DNA of 59,936 nucleotides from Gp7-AA10 sp035636095 (GTDB lineage: Bacteria > Acidobacteriota > Thermoanaerobaculia > Gp7-AA8), in assembly GCA_035636095.1 (NCBI GenBank), contig DASPZU010000081.1:1-59936 (forward strand). The letters are read 5' to 3'. The notes beneath the pieces were generated by a model, which was given only the letters and a program-made list of their open reading frames with translations, was not told the origin of the DNA and made no database searches. A program made the translations under genes and the position numbers. This document shows, piece by piece, positions 26,306-34,487 of the stretch (position 1 is its first letter; every line of letters starts with the position of its first letter).

Positions 26306-27100
26306 TCAATGCACCTGCGGGCTCATCTTTTGATCGATCCGCGGGATGAGAGTGTCGCGGACATACGACCAGTCCGGCACGATCTTCAGCGCTTCATTGG
26401 CCTCTTCGCGCGCGGTTGCGAGATCGGGCGGCGTCTGCAAAGAGTGCGCGTTCGCCAGCGACATGAGCGCCTCCGGTTTTCCCCAATCCGGAAGTGGTGA
26501 TGCCGGATCGACACCGCGGCGCTCCGCCTCATCGCGCTGCTGCTTGTAGGTCGCGATCGCGCGCTCCACGCTTCCGCCGGGTGCGTACTGAATGAATCCC
26601 CCTTTGATCCACAACACCCGCGGATTCGTTGGCTCGAGCGTGGTCGCCTTAGTCAGCAGTGCGTAGGCGAGGTAAACCCGTTCCATCATCGACGGCCGGT
26701 CGGGAGTCGGTCCGTTGTATGTGTTTGCGAGCCAGCCGTTGACGCCCGCGGCAGCGGCGTATGCATCGGCGAAATCGTCTTTGGCCTGCATCGCGCGATA
26801 GAACTCGGATGCCGCATTTTTCAGATTGACGACCTGCTCTTCCTTCGGCATCTGATGATTCGCGCCGTTCATAGCGATCCGCCAGCTCGCGAAGCCGCCC
26901 CAGTAACGCGCGAGAAACGCCAGCTCACGATCTTTAGGCCACTGCGCCAGCTCGTCGCGCAGCCGCGCCAGCTCGGGCAGGTCGCCGCGATAGTCGGCCG
27001 ACATCACTTTTGCTTTGAATTTCGCCATCTCCTGTGTCGCGGACGCAGGTGTCGCGACCTGACAACCACCGAGAAGCAGGACAAGAATTGCTCCAAACAT
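26306..27100 (-). CDS. TPR-like lipoprotein
   Basis: 264 residues with an N-terminal lipobox (LVLLLGGC, Cys13). The rest is helical and repeat-like: EFYRAMQAKDDFADAYAAAA, LAYALLTKATTLEPTNPRVL and AREEANEALKIVPDW look like divergent tetratricopeptide units. It resembles a scaffold or protein-interaction lipoprotein, with no catalytic motif. A 90-base gap to the LytTR gene holds an imperfect hairpin (27147-27172) but no gene. Confidence 0.7.
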   Translation of the reverse strand: MFGAILVLLLGGCQVATPASATQEMAKFKAKVMSADYRGDLPELARLRDELAQWPKDRELAFLARYWGGFASWRIAMNGANHQMPKEEQVVNLKNAASEFYRAMQAKDDFADAYAAAAGVNGWLANTYNGPTPDRPSMMERVYLAYALLTKATTLEPTNPRVLWIKGGFIQYAPGGSVERAIATYKQQRDEAERRGVDPASPLPDWGKPEALMSLANAHSLQTPPDLATAREEANEALKIVPDWSYVRDTLIPRIDQKMSPQVH

Positions 27101-27190
27101 ACGTGCCTCCGACGGTAGTTATGGATTACCGCGCTTGGAGAGTCACGCAGCGATCGCCCAGTGGGCGCTGCGGTCGACGAACGGGACAAA

Positions 27191-27928
27191 TCAGCGGACG
27201 AGACTGCGCAGCGATTCGGACGCTGCGCGGCTCGCGACGATCTCGGTGCCGTTGCGCAAGCGGATCAACAGACGACGCGAGTCGTAGGGAACGAGCTTCA
27301 CGACGGCATCGAGGTTGACGATGTGCGATCGGTGGATCTGGCGAAAAATCTCCGGGTCGAGATGCGCCGCCAGCTCGCCCAGGCTGATGTGGAGCAGATG
27401 CTGTCCGCGATCGGTGTGTACTTCGGCGTAATCGCCGCTGGCGGAGATGTGCTCGATGGTGCGGACGTCGATGGGCACGATGCCGTCGCGAGTCCTCGCG
27501 AAAAGCCGGCGCAACGGCTTATCGAACGCAGCCCGGGCGCGATCGGATGCCGGGACCTTGCTGTGAAGACGGCGTCGCACGCGCTCCAGCATCGTTTGAA
27601 ATCGCTGCCGTCCGAATGGCTTGAGCAGGTAGTCGAGCGCTCCAATCTCGAATGCTGCGATTGCGTATTGATCGTAGGCGGTCGTGAACACGACTTCCGG
27701 CTTGTGTCGAATGCGTTCGATCACATCGAGCCCCGACGTTTCCGGCAGTGAGATGTCGAGAAACAACAGATCGGGCTGGAGCGAATCGATCAAGCGCACC
27801 GCTTCGGCGCCGTCGGCCGCCTCGCCGACCAGAGTCAGCCACTCGACGCCGTTGACGTACTCGCGAAGACTCGTACGCGCGTGCAGCTCATCTTCGACGA
27901 TGACCGCGCGAACGCTTTGCGCTGTCAC
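27191..27928 (-). CDS. LytTR-family response regulator
   Basis: 245 residues. The receiver has VEDE, the phospho-acceptor Asp in LLFLDISLPETSG, Thr in VFTTAY and Lys in LLKPF. The LytTR DNA-binding domain follows (IVPIDVRTIEHISASGDYAEV, FRQIHRSHIVNLDAV). It overlaps the kinase gene by four bases and forms a LytS/LytR-type pair. The four genes downstream on the same strand are possible but unproven targets. Confidence 0.92.
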   Translation of the reverse strand: MTAQSVRAVIVEDELHARTSLREYVNGVEWLTLVGEAADGAEAVRLIDSLQPDLLFLDISLPETSGLDVIERIRHKPEVVFTTAYDQYAIAAFEIGALDYLLKPFGRQRFQTMLERVRRRLHSKVPASDRARAAFDKPLRRLFARTRDGIVPIDVRTIEHISASGDYAEVHTDRGQHLLHISLGELAAHLDPEIFRQIHRSHIVNLDAVVKLVPYDSRRLLIRLRNGTEIVASRAASESLRSLVR

Positions 27929-28998
27929 GCCTCATCCTCCGGGATGCGACGCGCGGGAAGTTCCAGATCGGCGCAAGTGCCGCCTTCGATGGTTCGAAGC
28001 GTCAGTTTGGCATCGCCGCCATAGAGAGCTGCCAGGCGCTCGTGAAGGAGCCGGAGCCCCATTCCCGAACCTTCGCTGTGCTCTTCCACGGACTCGCCGT
28101 TGCCCTCGTCCAGCACCATCACGCGCAGATGTCCGTTCGTCTCGCCGGCGCGAATGCGGAGGAATCCGCCCGCCGCGCGCGGCGCGATGGCGTGACGCAC
28201 GGCGTTTTCGACCAGGATCTGCAGAGCGAATGTCGGCACCAGACACTCCAGCGTTGGCTGCGGCATATCGATGCTGACGTTGAGGCGATCGCCGAGGCGC
28301 AGCCGCTCCAGATCGAGATAGCTTTCCACGAAGGCGCGCTCCTCGCGAAGCGGCACTTCGTCGATGCCGTCGCGCTGGATGCGCAGGCTGTAGCGCAGCA
28401 AATCGCCGAGTCGCTCCAAGGCGCTCTCCGCCATCGCCGGCTCGCGCCTCACCAGACCGACCAGGGCATGAAAGGTGTTGAGGATGAAGTGCGGATTGAG
28501 CTGGCTGCGCATCGCCTCCAGCGATGCGCGCGCCCGCAGGGCCTCGGCCCTGGTGGCGCGCTCCGCCTGCTCCCGCAACTCCTCGGCGTTCCGCAACGCG
28601 TATCCGATGCCGGCCAGGCTGCCGTAGATGAGGATGTCGTAGATGGCCCAGAAAGGAACGATCCGCCATGGAATGCGGAACGTCAGCCGGTGCGTGAACA
28701 GCAGCGAATCGACGCCGATCATCACCATCCATCCGGCCAGGGCCAGGACCACGAACGCGATCAGGAATCCGAGATGGGCCGCCAGGAAGCGGCCGCGGCG
28801 GTCATCCGACCATCGCACCAACGACGGCAGGCGAAGGACGAGGAGACCGAGGAGAGCGTCGGGCAGGAGGTTGGCGATGGAAGCGCGCACGGCGTCATCG
28901 ATGGGGGCGTTGTTGGTGTAGAGCGCGGCGGCGTAGATCATCATCAGCGCGAGCCACGCTGCGATGTAGATGCTGGCCTTCCGGCGTGTCAGGCCCAT
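27925..28998 (-). CDS. LytS-type sensor histidine kinase (His_kinase family)
   Basis: 357 residues: four membrane helices in the first 150 residues, a coiled-coil linker, the H-box SQLNPHFILNTFHALVGL with the phosphorylated His, and an HATPase end with LVENAVRHAI and GSGMGLRLLHERL. There is no extracellular sensory domain of note, so it may sense membrane or intramembrane signals. It is divergent from the ArsR gene across a 62-base gap. Confidence 0.9.
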   Translation of the reverse strand: MGLTRRKASIYIAAWLALMMIYAAALYTNNAPIDDAVRASIANLLPDALLGLLVLRLPSLVRWSDDRRGRFLAAHLGFLIAFVVLALAGWMVMIGVDSLLFTHRLTFRIPWRIVPFWAIYDILIYGSLAGIGYALRNAEELREQAERATRAEALRARASLEAMRSQLNPHFILNTFHALVGLVRREPAMAESALERLGDLLRYSLRIQRDGIDEVPLREERAFVESYLDLERLRLGDRLNVSIDMPQPTLECLVPTFALQILVENAVRHAIAPRAAGGFLRIRAGETNGHLRVMVLDEGNGESVEEHSEGSGMGLRLLHERLAALYGGDAKLTLRTIEGGTCADLELPARRIPEDEA

Positions 28999-29023
28999 GC
29001 GACGCGATGTTAAATGCGGACCC

Positions 29024-29055
29024 TTGACTTCTCAAACAGGTAACCATATAGTTAC
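29024..29055 (+). promoter_or_regulatory. Promoter with overlapping inverted repeat for ArsR gene
   Basis: TTGACT (29024-29029), a 17-base spacer and TATAGT (29047-29052) form an excellent sigma-70-type promoter. An inverted repeat GTAAC-N6-GTTAC (29040-29055) overlaps the -10 box and is a good autoregulatory operator for the ArsR protein. A further half site, GGTTAC, is in codons 5-7. Transcription from this promoter would start about two bases before ATG 29061, so a leaderless or near-leaderless mRNA is predicted. Confidence 0.65.
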
Positions 29056-29060
29056 GCATT

Positions 29061-29390
29061 ATGCGAAACCAAACGGTTACGCGTTCGGCCGAGCTGGCCT
29101 TCGCCGCTCTGGCCGATCCCACCCGCCGCGCCGTCCTCGATCTGCTCCGCCACGGCCGCCGCCCGGCCGGCGAAATTGCGCGCACCTTTCCCATGTCGCG
29201 CCCGGCCGTCTCCAGGCATCTGCGCCTGCTCCGCCAGGCCGACCTGGTGCGCGAAACCCGCGACGGCCGCAATCGTTTCTATCAGCTCAATCCCAGGCCG
29301 CTCAAGCTGGTGGACCGCTGGCTGGCGCACTACCGGAGATTCTGGAGCTCGAAGTTGTCGGATTTGAAGACCTTTGTGGAGTCGCGATGA
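29061..29390 (+). CDS. ArsR-family transcriptional regulator
   Basis: 109 residues with a winged-helix domain: ALADPTRRAVLDLLRHGRRPAGEIAR, then the recognition helix MSRPAVSRHLRLLRQADLV, then the wing RDGRNRFYQLNP. The metal-binding Cys motif of ArsR/SmtB is absent, as in the group paired with SRPBCC proteins. It overlaps the SRPBCC gene by four bases (ATGA) and probably represses both from the operator in its promoter. Confidence 0.9.
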   Translation: MRNQTVTRSAELAFAALADPTRRAVLDLLRHGRRPAGEIARTFPMSRPAVSRHLRLLRQADLVRETRDGRNRFYQLNPRPLKLVDRWLAHYRRFWSSKLSDLKTFVESR

Positions 29391-29872
29391 TGGATGGCGT
29401 CACTTCCGAAATCGAGATCTCCGCCCCCATCGATCGAGTCTTCAAGGCCCTCACCGATCCGAAGCAGCTCTTCGACTGGTGGGGGAGCGAGCCTTCCGTC
29501 CAATTGACGAAGTTCGACATGGAGCCGCGGAAGGGAGGCCGCTGGCGATTCGAATGCAAGCCCGTCGCCGGCATGCCGCAGGGTCCGGTCCTCGAGACGC
29601 TCCGGCGCAATGGCGCGGAGGCCTTCGAAGCGCACGGCAAAGTCCTGGAATACGATCCGCCGAGACTCCTGGCGTGGAGCTGGATCGCGAACTGGCATGA
29701 AGATCCGAAGCACGAAACGGTGGTGCGTTGGGAGCTGACGCCGGTCGGCAAGAAGACGCGCGTCCGCGTGACACACACCGGCCTCGAACGCGAGCGCGTC
29801 GCGGCAAAGGATTACGAAAGCGGATGGCTGGGCGTGCTGCGCCTGCTCCTCAAATTTCTCGAGGAGCAGTAA
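29387..29872 (+). CDS. SRPBCC/AHSA1-domain protein
   Basis: 161 residues from ATG 29387, overlapping the ArsR stop. The AHSA1-like fold shows in ISAPIDRVFKALTDPKQLFDWWG, RKGGRWRFECKP, GKVLEYDPPRLLAWSW and RVRVTHTGLE. These proteins bind hydrophobic ligands in a deep pocket and are often encoded with an ArsR-type regulator that may sense the same compound. The ligand is unknown. The stop is followed by a hairpin repeat. Confidence 0.9.
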   Translation: MMDGVTSEIEISAPIDRVFKALTDPKQLFDWWGSEPSVQLTKFDMEPRKGGRWRFECKPVAGMPQGPVLETLRRNGAEAFEAHGKVLEYDPPRLLAWSWIANWHEDPKHETVVRWELTPVGKKTRVRVTHTGLERERVAAKDYESGWLGVLRLLLKFLEEQ

Positions 29873-29952
29873 TCACCACAGAGGCACAGAGAGCACAGAG
29901 ATGGTTCGGCGACCTCTATTTGATCTCAGTGCCCTCTGTGTCTCTGTGGTGA
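29873..29952. repeat. Inverted repeat of the CACCACAGAG family
   Basis: Left arm 29873-29900 (TCACCACAGAGGCACAGAG...) and right arm 29932-29952 (CCTCTGTGTCTCTGTGGTGA) are inverted. The element lies exactly between two convergent stop codons, so it could act as a bidirectional terminator. A second copy is at 45519-45570. Confidence 0.8.
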
Positions 29953-29955
29953 AGT

Positions 29956-30843
29956 TCACGGCTCCGCCAGGAACCGCGCCACCGCCGGGATCAGCTTCTC
30001 CTTCTCGCATTGGGTCGCGAGGTGGCCGCAATCCCCGGTGAGAACCAGCAACTCCGATTTTGTCGCGCGCGCAAATTCCTCGGCCGGCGCCGGATTGACC
30101 ATGTGGTCCTGCTGCGCGACAACCACCAGCATCTTCGCGCGCACGGCCTCGATGGACCCGATGTCGTGGCCGATCATCGCGCCAAGCACTGTCGCGTAAT
30201 CGCGAGGATCGATTTTTCGCAGTGCGTCTTCGTGCGATTTCATGACCGCGTCGACGTCTTTGGTGTGCGACGCGATGTACGCCGGCGTGTGCAAATGCAT
30301 CTCGTTGATGTCGGCGGCCGCCTTCATTCCGAGCGATTCGACCAACGACAGCTCTGTTTTCCAGAGCAGAAGATCGTACGCGGTCTGTTTCGGTGTGCCG
30401 GCAATCGGGATCGCCTTCGTCATGAAGTTCGGATACGACACCACCCATTGAAATGTCTGGATGCCGCCCATCGAGAGTCCGCTGACGGCATACACGTGAT
30501 CGAGCTTGAGCACGCGCGTCAGCAGCTCGTATTGCGAGCGGACCATGTCGCGAATCGTGATGTGCGTGAGGTTGCTGTTAGAGGGCGAAGAGGAGACTCC
30601 GTCGCCGAGGGCGTCCACGACGATCAGGTAATACTTTGAGGAATCGTAGAGATTTCCGGGCCCGATCCACGATGCCAGCCCTTCGCTGGTGCCGCCGAGC
30701 CAGGTCAGTACAACGATGGCGTTCGATTTGTCGGCCGCCAGCCGTCCGTACGTTCGATAACCGATCTTCAGATCGCCGATGTTGGCGAAGCGGAGTTCCT
30801 GAGCATGCGCGGCAGCCGCCAAGGCGATGACCAGGCCTGTCAT
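29956..30843 (-). CDS. Secreted alpha/beta-fold hydrolase (MetX-like group)
   Basis: About 295 residues from ATG 30843, giving a signal peptide (TGLVIALAAAAHAQ). Longer starts would translate through a palindromic repeat. The fold is shown by VVLTWLGGTSEG, nucleophile Ser in SGLSMGG, Asp in VVVAQQDHMV and His in TGDCGHLATQ. It resembles homoserine acetyltransferase-like hydrolases, but export argues for a hydrolase. The ATG itself lies in the repeat (GGAATGAC). Confidence 0.82.
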   Translation of the reverse strand: MTGLVIALAAAAHAQELRFANIGDLKIGYRTYGRLAADKSNAIVVLTWLGGTSEGLASWIGPGNLYDSSKYYLIVVDALGDGVSSSPSNSNLTHITIRDMVRSQYELLTRVLKLDHVYAVSGLSMGGIQTFQWVVSYPNFMTKAIPIAGTPKQTAYDLLLWKTELSLVESLGMKAAADINEMHLHTPAYIASHTKDVDAVMKSHEDALRKIDPRDYATVLGAMIGHDIGSIEAVRAKMLVVVAQQDHMVNPAPAEEFARATKSELLVLTGDCGHLATQCEKEKLIPAVARFLAEP

Positions 30844-30941
30844 TCCGAGCGTAGCGAGGAATCGGTGTGGGCGGACGGTGCGAGAACCTTGGCCGTCGTG
30901 CCACCCCGCCACACCGACCCCTCGCTCACGCTGGGGGTGAC
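30839..30941. repeat. Palindromic repeat at hydrolase start
   Basis: The outer segment GTCATTCCGAGCG (30839-30851) and the reverse-oriented CGCTGGGGGTGAC (30929-30941) enclose an inner inverted pair, CGGTGTGGGCGG (30863-30874) and CCGCCACACCG (30906-30916). It belongs to the same broad class of dispersed palindromes as the 8715 and 52657 elements, and it supplies the ATG of the minus-strand hydrolase. The rest of the gap up to 30984 probably contains the promoter of the kinase gene. Confidence 0.7.
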
Positions 30942-30984
30942 ATTGCGTTGGTCGCTTCATCCATCGTGATTCTATGATTACGCG

Positions 30985-32118
30985 ATGGCGGTCCGCTCTT
31001 CTCGCCGCGAGCTCGAGATCGTCGGTGCGATTGCCGAGGCGCTCAATAGCTCCCCGACGGTGCAGCAGGCGCTCGATCGCACCCTCGAGCTGGTCACCGG
31101 TCTGTTAGGCCTGCAGACGGGATGGGTGTGGCTCCTCGATCGCGAGACAGACCACATCTACAGCGCGGCGGCGCGGAATCTGCCGCCCTATCTGCAGGAG
31201 CCGGTGCGCATGAGCGGATCGTGGTGCTTGTGCATCGAGGAATTCCGAAACGGATCGCTCACCCCGCGCAATGTCGACGTGATGGAGTGTTCGCGACTCA
31301 GGCCGGCGGTTCGCGCGCGAAAGACCGATCTCACCCACGGTCTGGCGCATCACGCCTCGGTCCCGCTCTCATTTCAAGACAAGCCCCTCGGCATCATGAA
31401 CATCACGGCGCCTGCCATGCGCCGCCTGACGCGCGAAGAGCTCCGGCTGCTCGGCACCATCGGGCTGCAGGTCGGCGTGGCGATCGAGCGCGCGCGGCTG
31501 GCCGAGGAGAGCGCGGTGCGGGCGAGGGGAGAGGAGCGGACGCGGCTCGCCCGCGAGATTCACGATACGCTGGCACAGGGTCTGACCGCCATCGCACTGC
31601 AGATTGAAACGGCGATCGAGAGCGTTGGGCGCGAGCCGAAACGCGTGCGCGAGCGGCTCGAAAAGGCGCTGGCGATCGCGCGCGAGAATCTCGATGAAGC
31701 GCGGCGATCGGTCGCCAACCTCCGCGCCGGCGCACTGGCGGGCAAGCCGCTGGCGCAGGCGTTGGCGTCGCTGGTTCGCGAGTTCACGTCCGAATCCGGA
31801 ATTCGTGTGACGTTCGAGCCGCGGGGCAACTGCGTGCTGGCGCTGCCAGTCGAGGCGGAGCTCTATCGCATCGCCGAGCAGGCGTTGACCAACGTTCGGC
31901 AGCACGCGCGCGCGAAAAGCGTCGCGGTCTCGCTGGCCTGCAATCTGCGAGGCGCGACCTTGACCATCGAGGATGACGGCATCGGATTCGACGTGCGCCA
32001 CATTCCTGCGGAGCGTCACGGCATCGAAGGCATGCGCGAGCGCGCGCGCATCGCCGGCGGATCGCTTCGGATCACGTCCGGCCGCGGCAAAGGAACGAAG
32101 ATCGCGGTGAAGCTGTGA
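30985..32118 (+). CDS. GAF-domain sensor histidine kinase, NarL-type partner
   Basis: 377 residues, without membrane helices, so cytoplasmic. A GAF domain (about 20-170; LLGLQTGWVWLLD, HASVPLSFQDKPLGIMNI) is followed by a HisKA_3 dimerisation domain with the phosphorylated His in LAREIHDTLAQGLTAIA, and an HATPase domain (AEQALTNVRQHA, DDGIGFD, GIEGMRERA). Cys residues in SWCLCIEEF could bind a cofactor or be redox-active (inference). The gene overlaps the regulator by four bases. Confidence 0.9.
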   Translation: MAVRSSRRELEIVGAIAEALNSSPTVQQALDRTLELVTGLLGLQTGWVWLLDRETDHIYSAAARNLPPYLQEPVRMSGSWCLCIEEFRNGSLTPRNVDVMECSRLRPAVRARKTDLTHGLAHHASVPLSFQDKPLGIMNITAPAMRRLTREELRLLGTIGLQVGVAIERARLAEESAVRARGEERTRLAREIHDTLAQGLTAIALQIETAIESVGREPKRVRERLEKALAIARENLDEARRSVANLRAGALAGKPLAQALASLVREFTSESGIRVTFEPRGNCVLALPVEAELYRIAEQALTNVRQHARAKSVAVSLACNLRGATLTIEDDGIGFDVRHIPAERHGIEGMRERARIAGGSLRITSGRGKGTKIAVKL

Positions 32119-32693
32119 CGCGCGTCGCGATCATCGACGATCACCCCGTCGTGCGTGAGGGACTGGTGGCGGCGCTCGAACGCAAATTCGAAATCGCGGG
32201 AGTCTTTTCGTCGGCCGAGGAAGCGCTTCAACGCGTCGATGCCGACGTAATTCTTCTCGATCTCGAGCTGCCGGGATTGAGCGGGCTCGATGCCATCGAG
32301 CGGTTGCGCGACCGGGCCACCGTTCTCATTCTCACAGCCTACGACGCCGAAGAGGATGTCGAGCGTGCGATTCGCGCCGGCGCGAAAGGCTATCTGCTGA
32401 AAGGGGCATCGGTGGAAGAGATCGAGCGCGCGATCAACATGCTGGCGCAGGGTGAGTCGTATCTCGATCCGCGCATTTCCGCGCACGTGATGACGCCGCG
32501 ACAGCGCCTCACCAAGCGCGAGCGTGAAGTCATCCGCCTGGTCGCGGAAGGGAAATCGAACAAGGAGATCGCCGCCAAATTGCGGATCACCGAGCGCACC
32601 GTGAAGTACCACATGACTTCGCTCTTCAACAAGCTCGGCGCGGAGAACCGCGCCCAGGCGGTGGCGATTGCGTCGGAAAGACATCTGATCTGA
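32115..32693 (+). CDS. NarL/FixJ-family response regulator
   Basis: 192 residues from GTG 32115 (GTGA overlap with the kinase). The receiver has IIDDHPVVREGL, the phospho-acceptor Asp in VILLDLELPGLSG, Thr in LILTAYD and Lys in GYLLKGAS. The LuxR-type helix-turn-helix is LTKREREVIRLVAEGKSNKEI, AAKLRITERTVKYHMTSLFNKLG. Partner of the GAF kinase. Confidence 0.93.
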   Translation: MTRVAIIDDHPVVREGLVAALERKFEIAGVFSSAEEALQRVDADVILLDLELPGLSGLDAIERLRDRATVLILTAYDAEEDVERAIRAGAKGYLLKGASVEEIERAINMLAQGESYLDPRISAHVMTPRQRLTKREREVIRLVAEGKSNKEIAAKLRITERTVKYHMTSLFNKLGAENRAQAVAIASERHLI

Positions 32694-32768
32694 CCCCTCA
32701 CCCGGCGCTCCGCGCCACCCTCTCCCCGCTTCGCGGGGCGAGGGCCCTCCCGCCGACGGGGTGAGGGG
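32694..32768. repeat. CCCTCACCC hairpin repeat, copy A
   Basis: It follows the regulator stop at once. CCCCTCACCC (32694-32703) pairs with GGGTGAGGGG (32759-32768). Inside are the hairpins GGCGCTCCGCGCC and CCCCGCTTCGCGGGG. The first 50 bases match the element at 38742-38791 in reverse orientation at 46 of 50 positions. It may terminate transcription. The remaining gap to 32844 shows nothing else that I can identify. Confidence 0.85.
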
Positions 32769-32844
32769 GCCTGTCCGTCCGTACAGGCCCGGCACTGATC
32801 TTCCGCACGGCGTTTTGGTGCGCTGCGGAGCCGATGCTGTAGAC

Positions 32845-33513
32845 ATGAACAGCAATGTCGTTGTCATCACAGGTGCATCCAAAGGTCTCGGCCTGGCGCT
32901 GGCGCGTCTTTTCGCGCGCCGGGGCGATCGACTGGTCATCAACGCGCGCGGCCAGGAGCTGCGCGAGGTCGAGCGGGAACTATCGCAACAAACGGATGTC
33001 GTGGCGGTGCCGGGCGACGTCTCGGAAATCGCGGAGGACATCGCTCGGGTCGCCCTCGGAAAATTTGGGCGCGTCGACATTTTGATCAACAACGCTTCCG
33101 AGCTCGGTCCGAGTCCCATGCCGGCGCTCCTCGAGCATTCGTGGCAGTCGCTCGAGCGCATCTTCCGCGTCAACGTGATCGCGCCGATCCATCTCATGCA
33201 ACTTCTTCGGCCGCGGACGGTCGTGAACATCACCTCCGATGCGGCGGTGAATGCCTATCCGCACTGGGGCGGCTACGGCGCCAGCAAAGCGGCGCTGGAG
33301 CACGTCTCGCGCACGCTCGACGCCGAGCTCGAGGATGTTCGCGTCATGGTGATCGATCCGGGCGACATGAATACCGAGATGCATCGCCTGGCCGAGCCGG
33401 GCGTCGATCTGTCGCGGTTGCCGTCGCCGGAGGACGTCGCGCCAAAGATCGTGGAGATGATCGATGATGTTGAGGACAGCCGACCTCGACTTCGTGTTGC
33501 CGCCGGAGCTTGA
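32845..33513 (+). CDS. Short-chain dehydrogenase/reductase
   Basis: 222 residues from ATG 32845. The cofactor loop is TGASKGLG, then NNAS, the catalytic Ser in NITSD and YxxxK in YGASK. Spacing fits a classical SDR of the sepiapterin-reductase-like group, with Arg after the second strand favouring NADPH. Its last 50 bases overlap the QueA-like gene in another frame, which implies tight co-expression. Substrate unknown. Confidence 0.9.
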   Translation: MNSNVVVITGASKGLGLALARLFARRGDRLVINARGQELREVERELSQQTDVVAVPGDVSEIAEDIARVALGKFGRVDILINNASELGPSPMPALLEHSWQSLERIFRVNVIAPIHLMQLLRPRTVVNITSDAAVNAYPHWGGYGASKAALEHVSRTLDAELEDVRVMVIDPGDMNTEMHRLAEPGVDLSRLPSPEDVAPKIVEMIDDVEDSRPRLRVAAGA

Positions 33514-34477
33514 AGCGCGCGAGCCGGCCGAGCTGCGCGGAAGCGGACGCGACGACGTTCGCCTGATGGTCTCCGATCGCGCCACCGGCGACATCACGCA
33601 CGCGCGCTTCCGCGATCTGCCGCAGTTTCTTCGCCGCGGCGACCTCCTTGTTCTCAACACCACCGCGACGCTGCCGGCGGCGCTTCGCGCCCGTCGCGAG
33701 AATGGCGAGGAGATCGCGTTGCACTACTCGGCGTCGCTGCCGGGTGGACTTGCGGTCGTCGAGCCGCGCGGTCCGGCGGGAGAGGGAGAAGCGTTGTCGC
33801 TGCCTGGCGGAGCGAGCGCGCGATTGCTGGTCCCCTATCGAAACTCGAAGCGTCTGTGGATCGCGCAGATGATGTTAGGCGAGCCGCAGATCGACTATCT
33901 GTATCGTCATGGCAAGCCAATAACATATAAATATATCGTCAATAGTTTTCCGATCGGTGCCTATCAGAACGTCTATGCCCAAGAGGAAGGATCAGCGGAG
34001 ATGCCCTCGGCAGGCCGCGCGTTTACGCGTCCGATGCTGGCGTGCTTGCGCCGCGGCGGGGTGAATCTGGCCAAGCTCGTGCTGCACACCGGCGTCGCCA
34101 GCCTCGAGAGTCACGAAGCGCCGTACGACGAATGGTACGAAGTGCCGTTGCGCACCGCGAATCTCGTCCGCGCGACGCGGCGCGCCGGCGGACGCGTCAT
34201 CGCCGTCGGCACGACCGTCGTTCGCGCGCTGGAAAGCTCCGTCGATCGCGATGGAAATTCGATCGCGTCGCGCGGCTGGACGGACCTCGTCATCACGCCG
34301 GAGCGCGGCGTGCGCATGGTCGATGGAATTCTCACCGGACTGCACGAGCCGCGTGCGACGCATCTGGCGATGCTCCAGGCCATCGCCGGCCGCGAGCCGA
34401 TCGAGAAGGCCTATGCCGCCGCGCTCGAGCATGGATACCTGTGGCACGAGTTCGGGGATCTGCATTTGATCGTATGA
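33464..34477 (+). CDS. QueA-like (SAM:tRNA ribosyltransferase-isomerase family) protein
   Basis: 337 residues. The family is clear from DLLVLNTTATLPAALRA, YRHGKPITYKYI, SFPIGAYQNVYAQEEGSAEMP, FTRPMLACLRRGGVNLAKLV and LHTGVASLESHEAPYDEWYEV. Classical QueA makes epoxyqueuosine in the wobble base of tRNA; it has a TAGLHFT motif, which here reads SAGRAFT as in a group of paralogues without tested function. The gene is tied to an SDR by a 50-base overlap rather than to queuosine genes. An AT-rich patch covers 33913-33952. Confidence 0.85.
   Translation: MMLRTADLDFVLPPELEAREPAELRGSGRDDVRLMVSDRATGDITHARFRDLPQFLRRGDLLVLNTTATLPAALRARRENGEEIALHYSASLPGGLAVVEPRGPAGEGEALSLPGGASARLLVPYRNSKRLWIAQMMLGEPQIDYLYRHGKPITYKYIVNSFPIGAYQNVYAQEEGSAEMPSAGRAFTRPMLACLRRGGVNLAKLVLHTGVASLESHEAPYDEWYEVPLRTANLVRATRRAGGRVIAVGTTVVRALESSVDRDGNSIASRGWTDLVITPERGVRMVDGILTGLHEPRATHLAMLQAIAGREPIEKAYAAALEHGYLWHEFGDLHLIV
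33913..33952. other. AT-rich island inside the QueA-like gene
   Basis: The stretch includes AATAACATATAAATATATCG and codes for the conserved ITYKYIVNSF segment with codons that are rare in the rest of the gene. It contains TATA-AA-TATA. Confidence 0.55.
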
Positions 34478-34487
34478 TCCGCCGCTG

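Noticed and set aside
27147..27172. Intrinsic terminator between the TPR lipoprotein and LytTR genes
   Set aside because: The stem has a four-base bulge, almost no loop and no T run, so I do not list it as a terminator.
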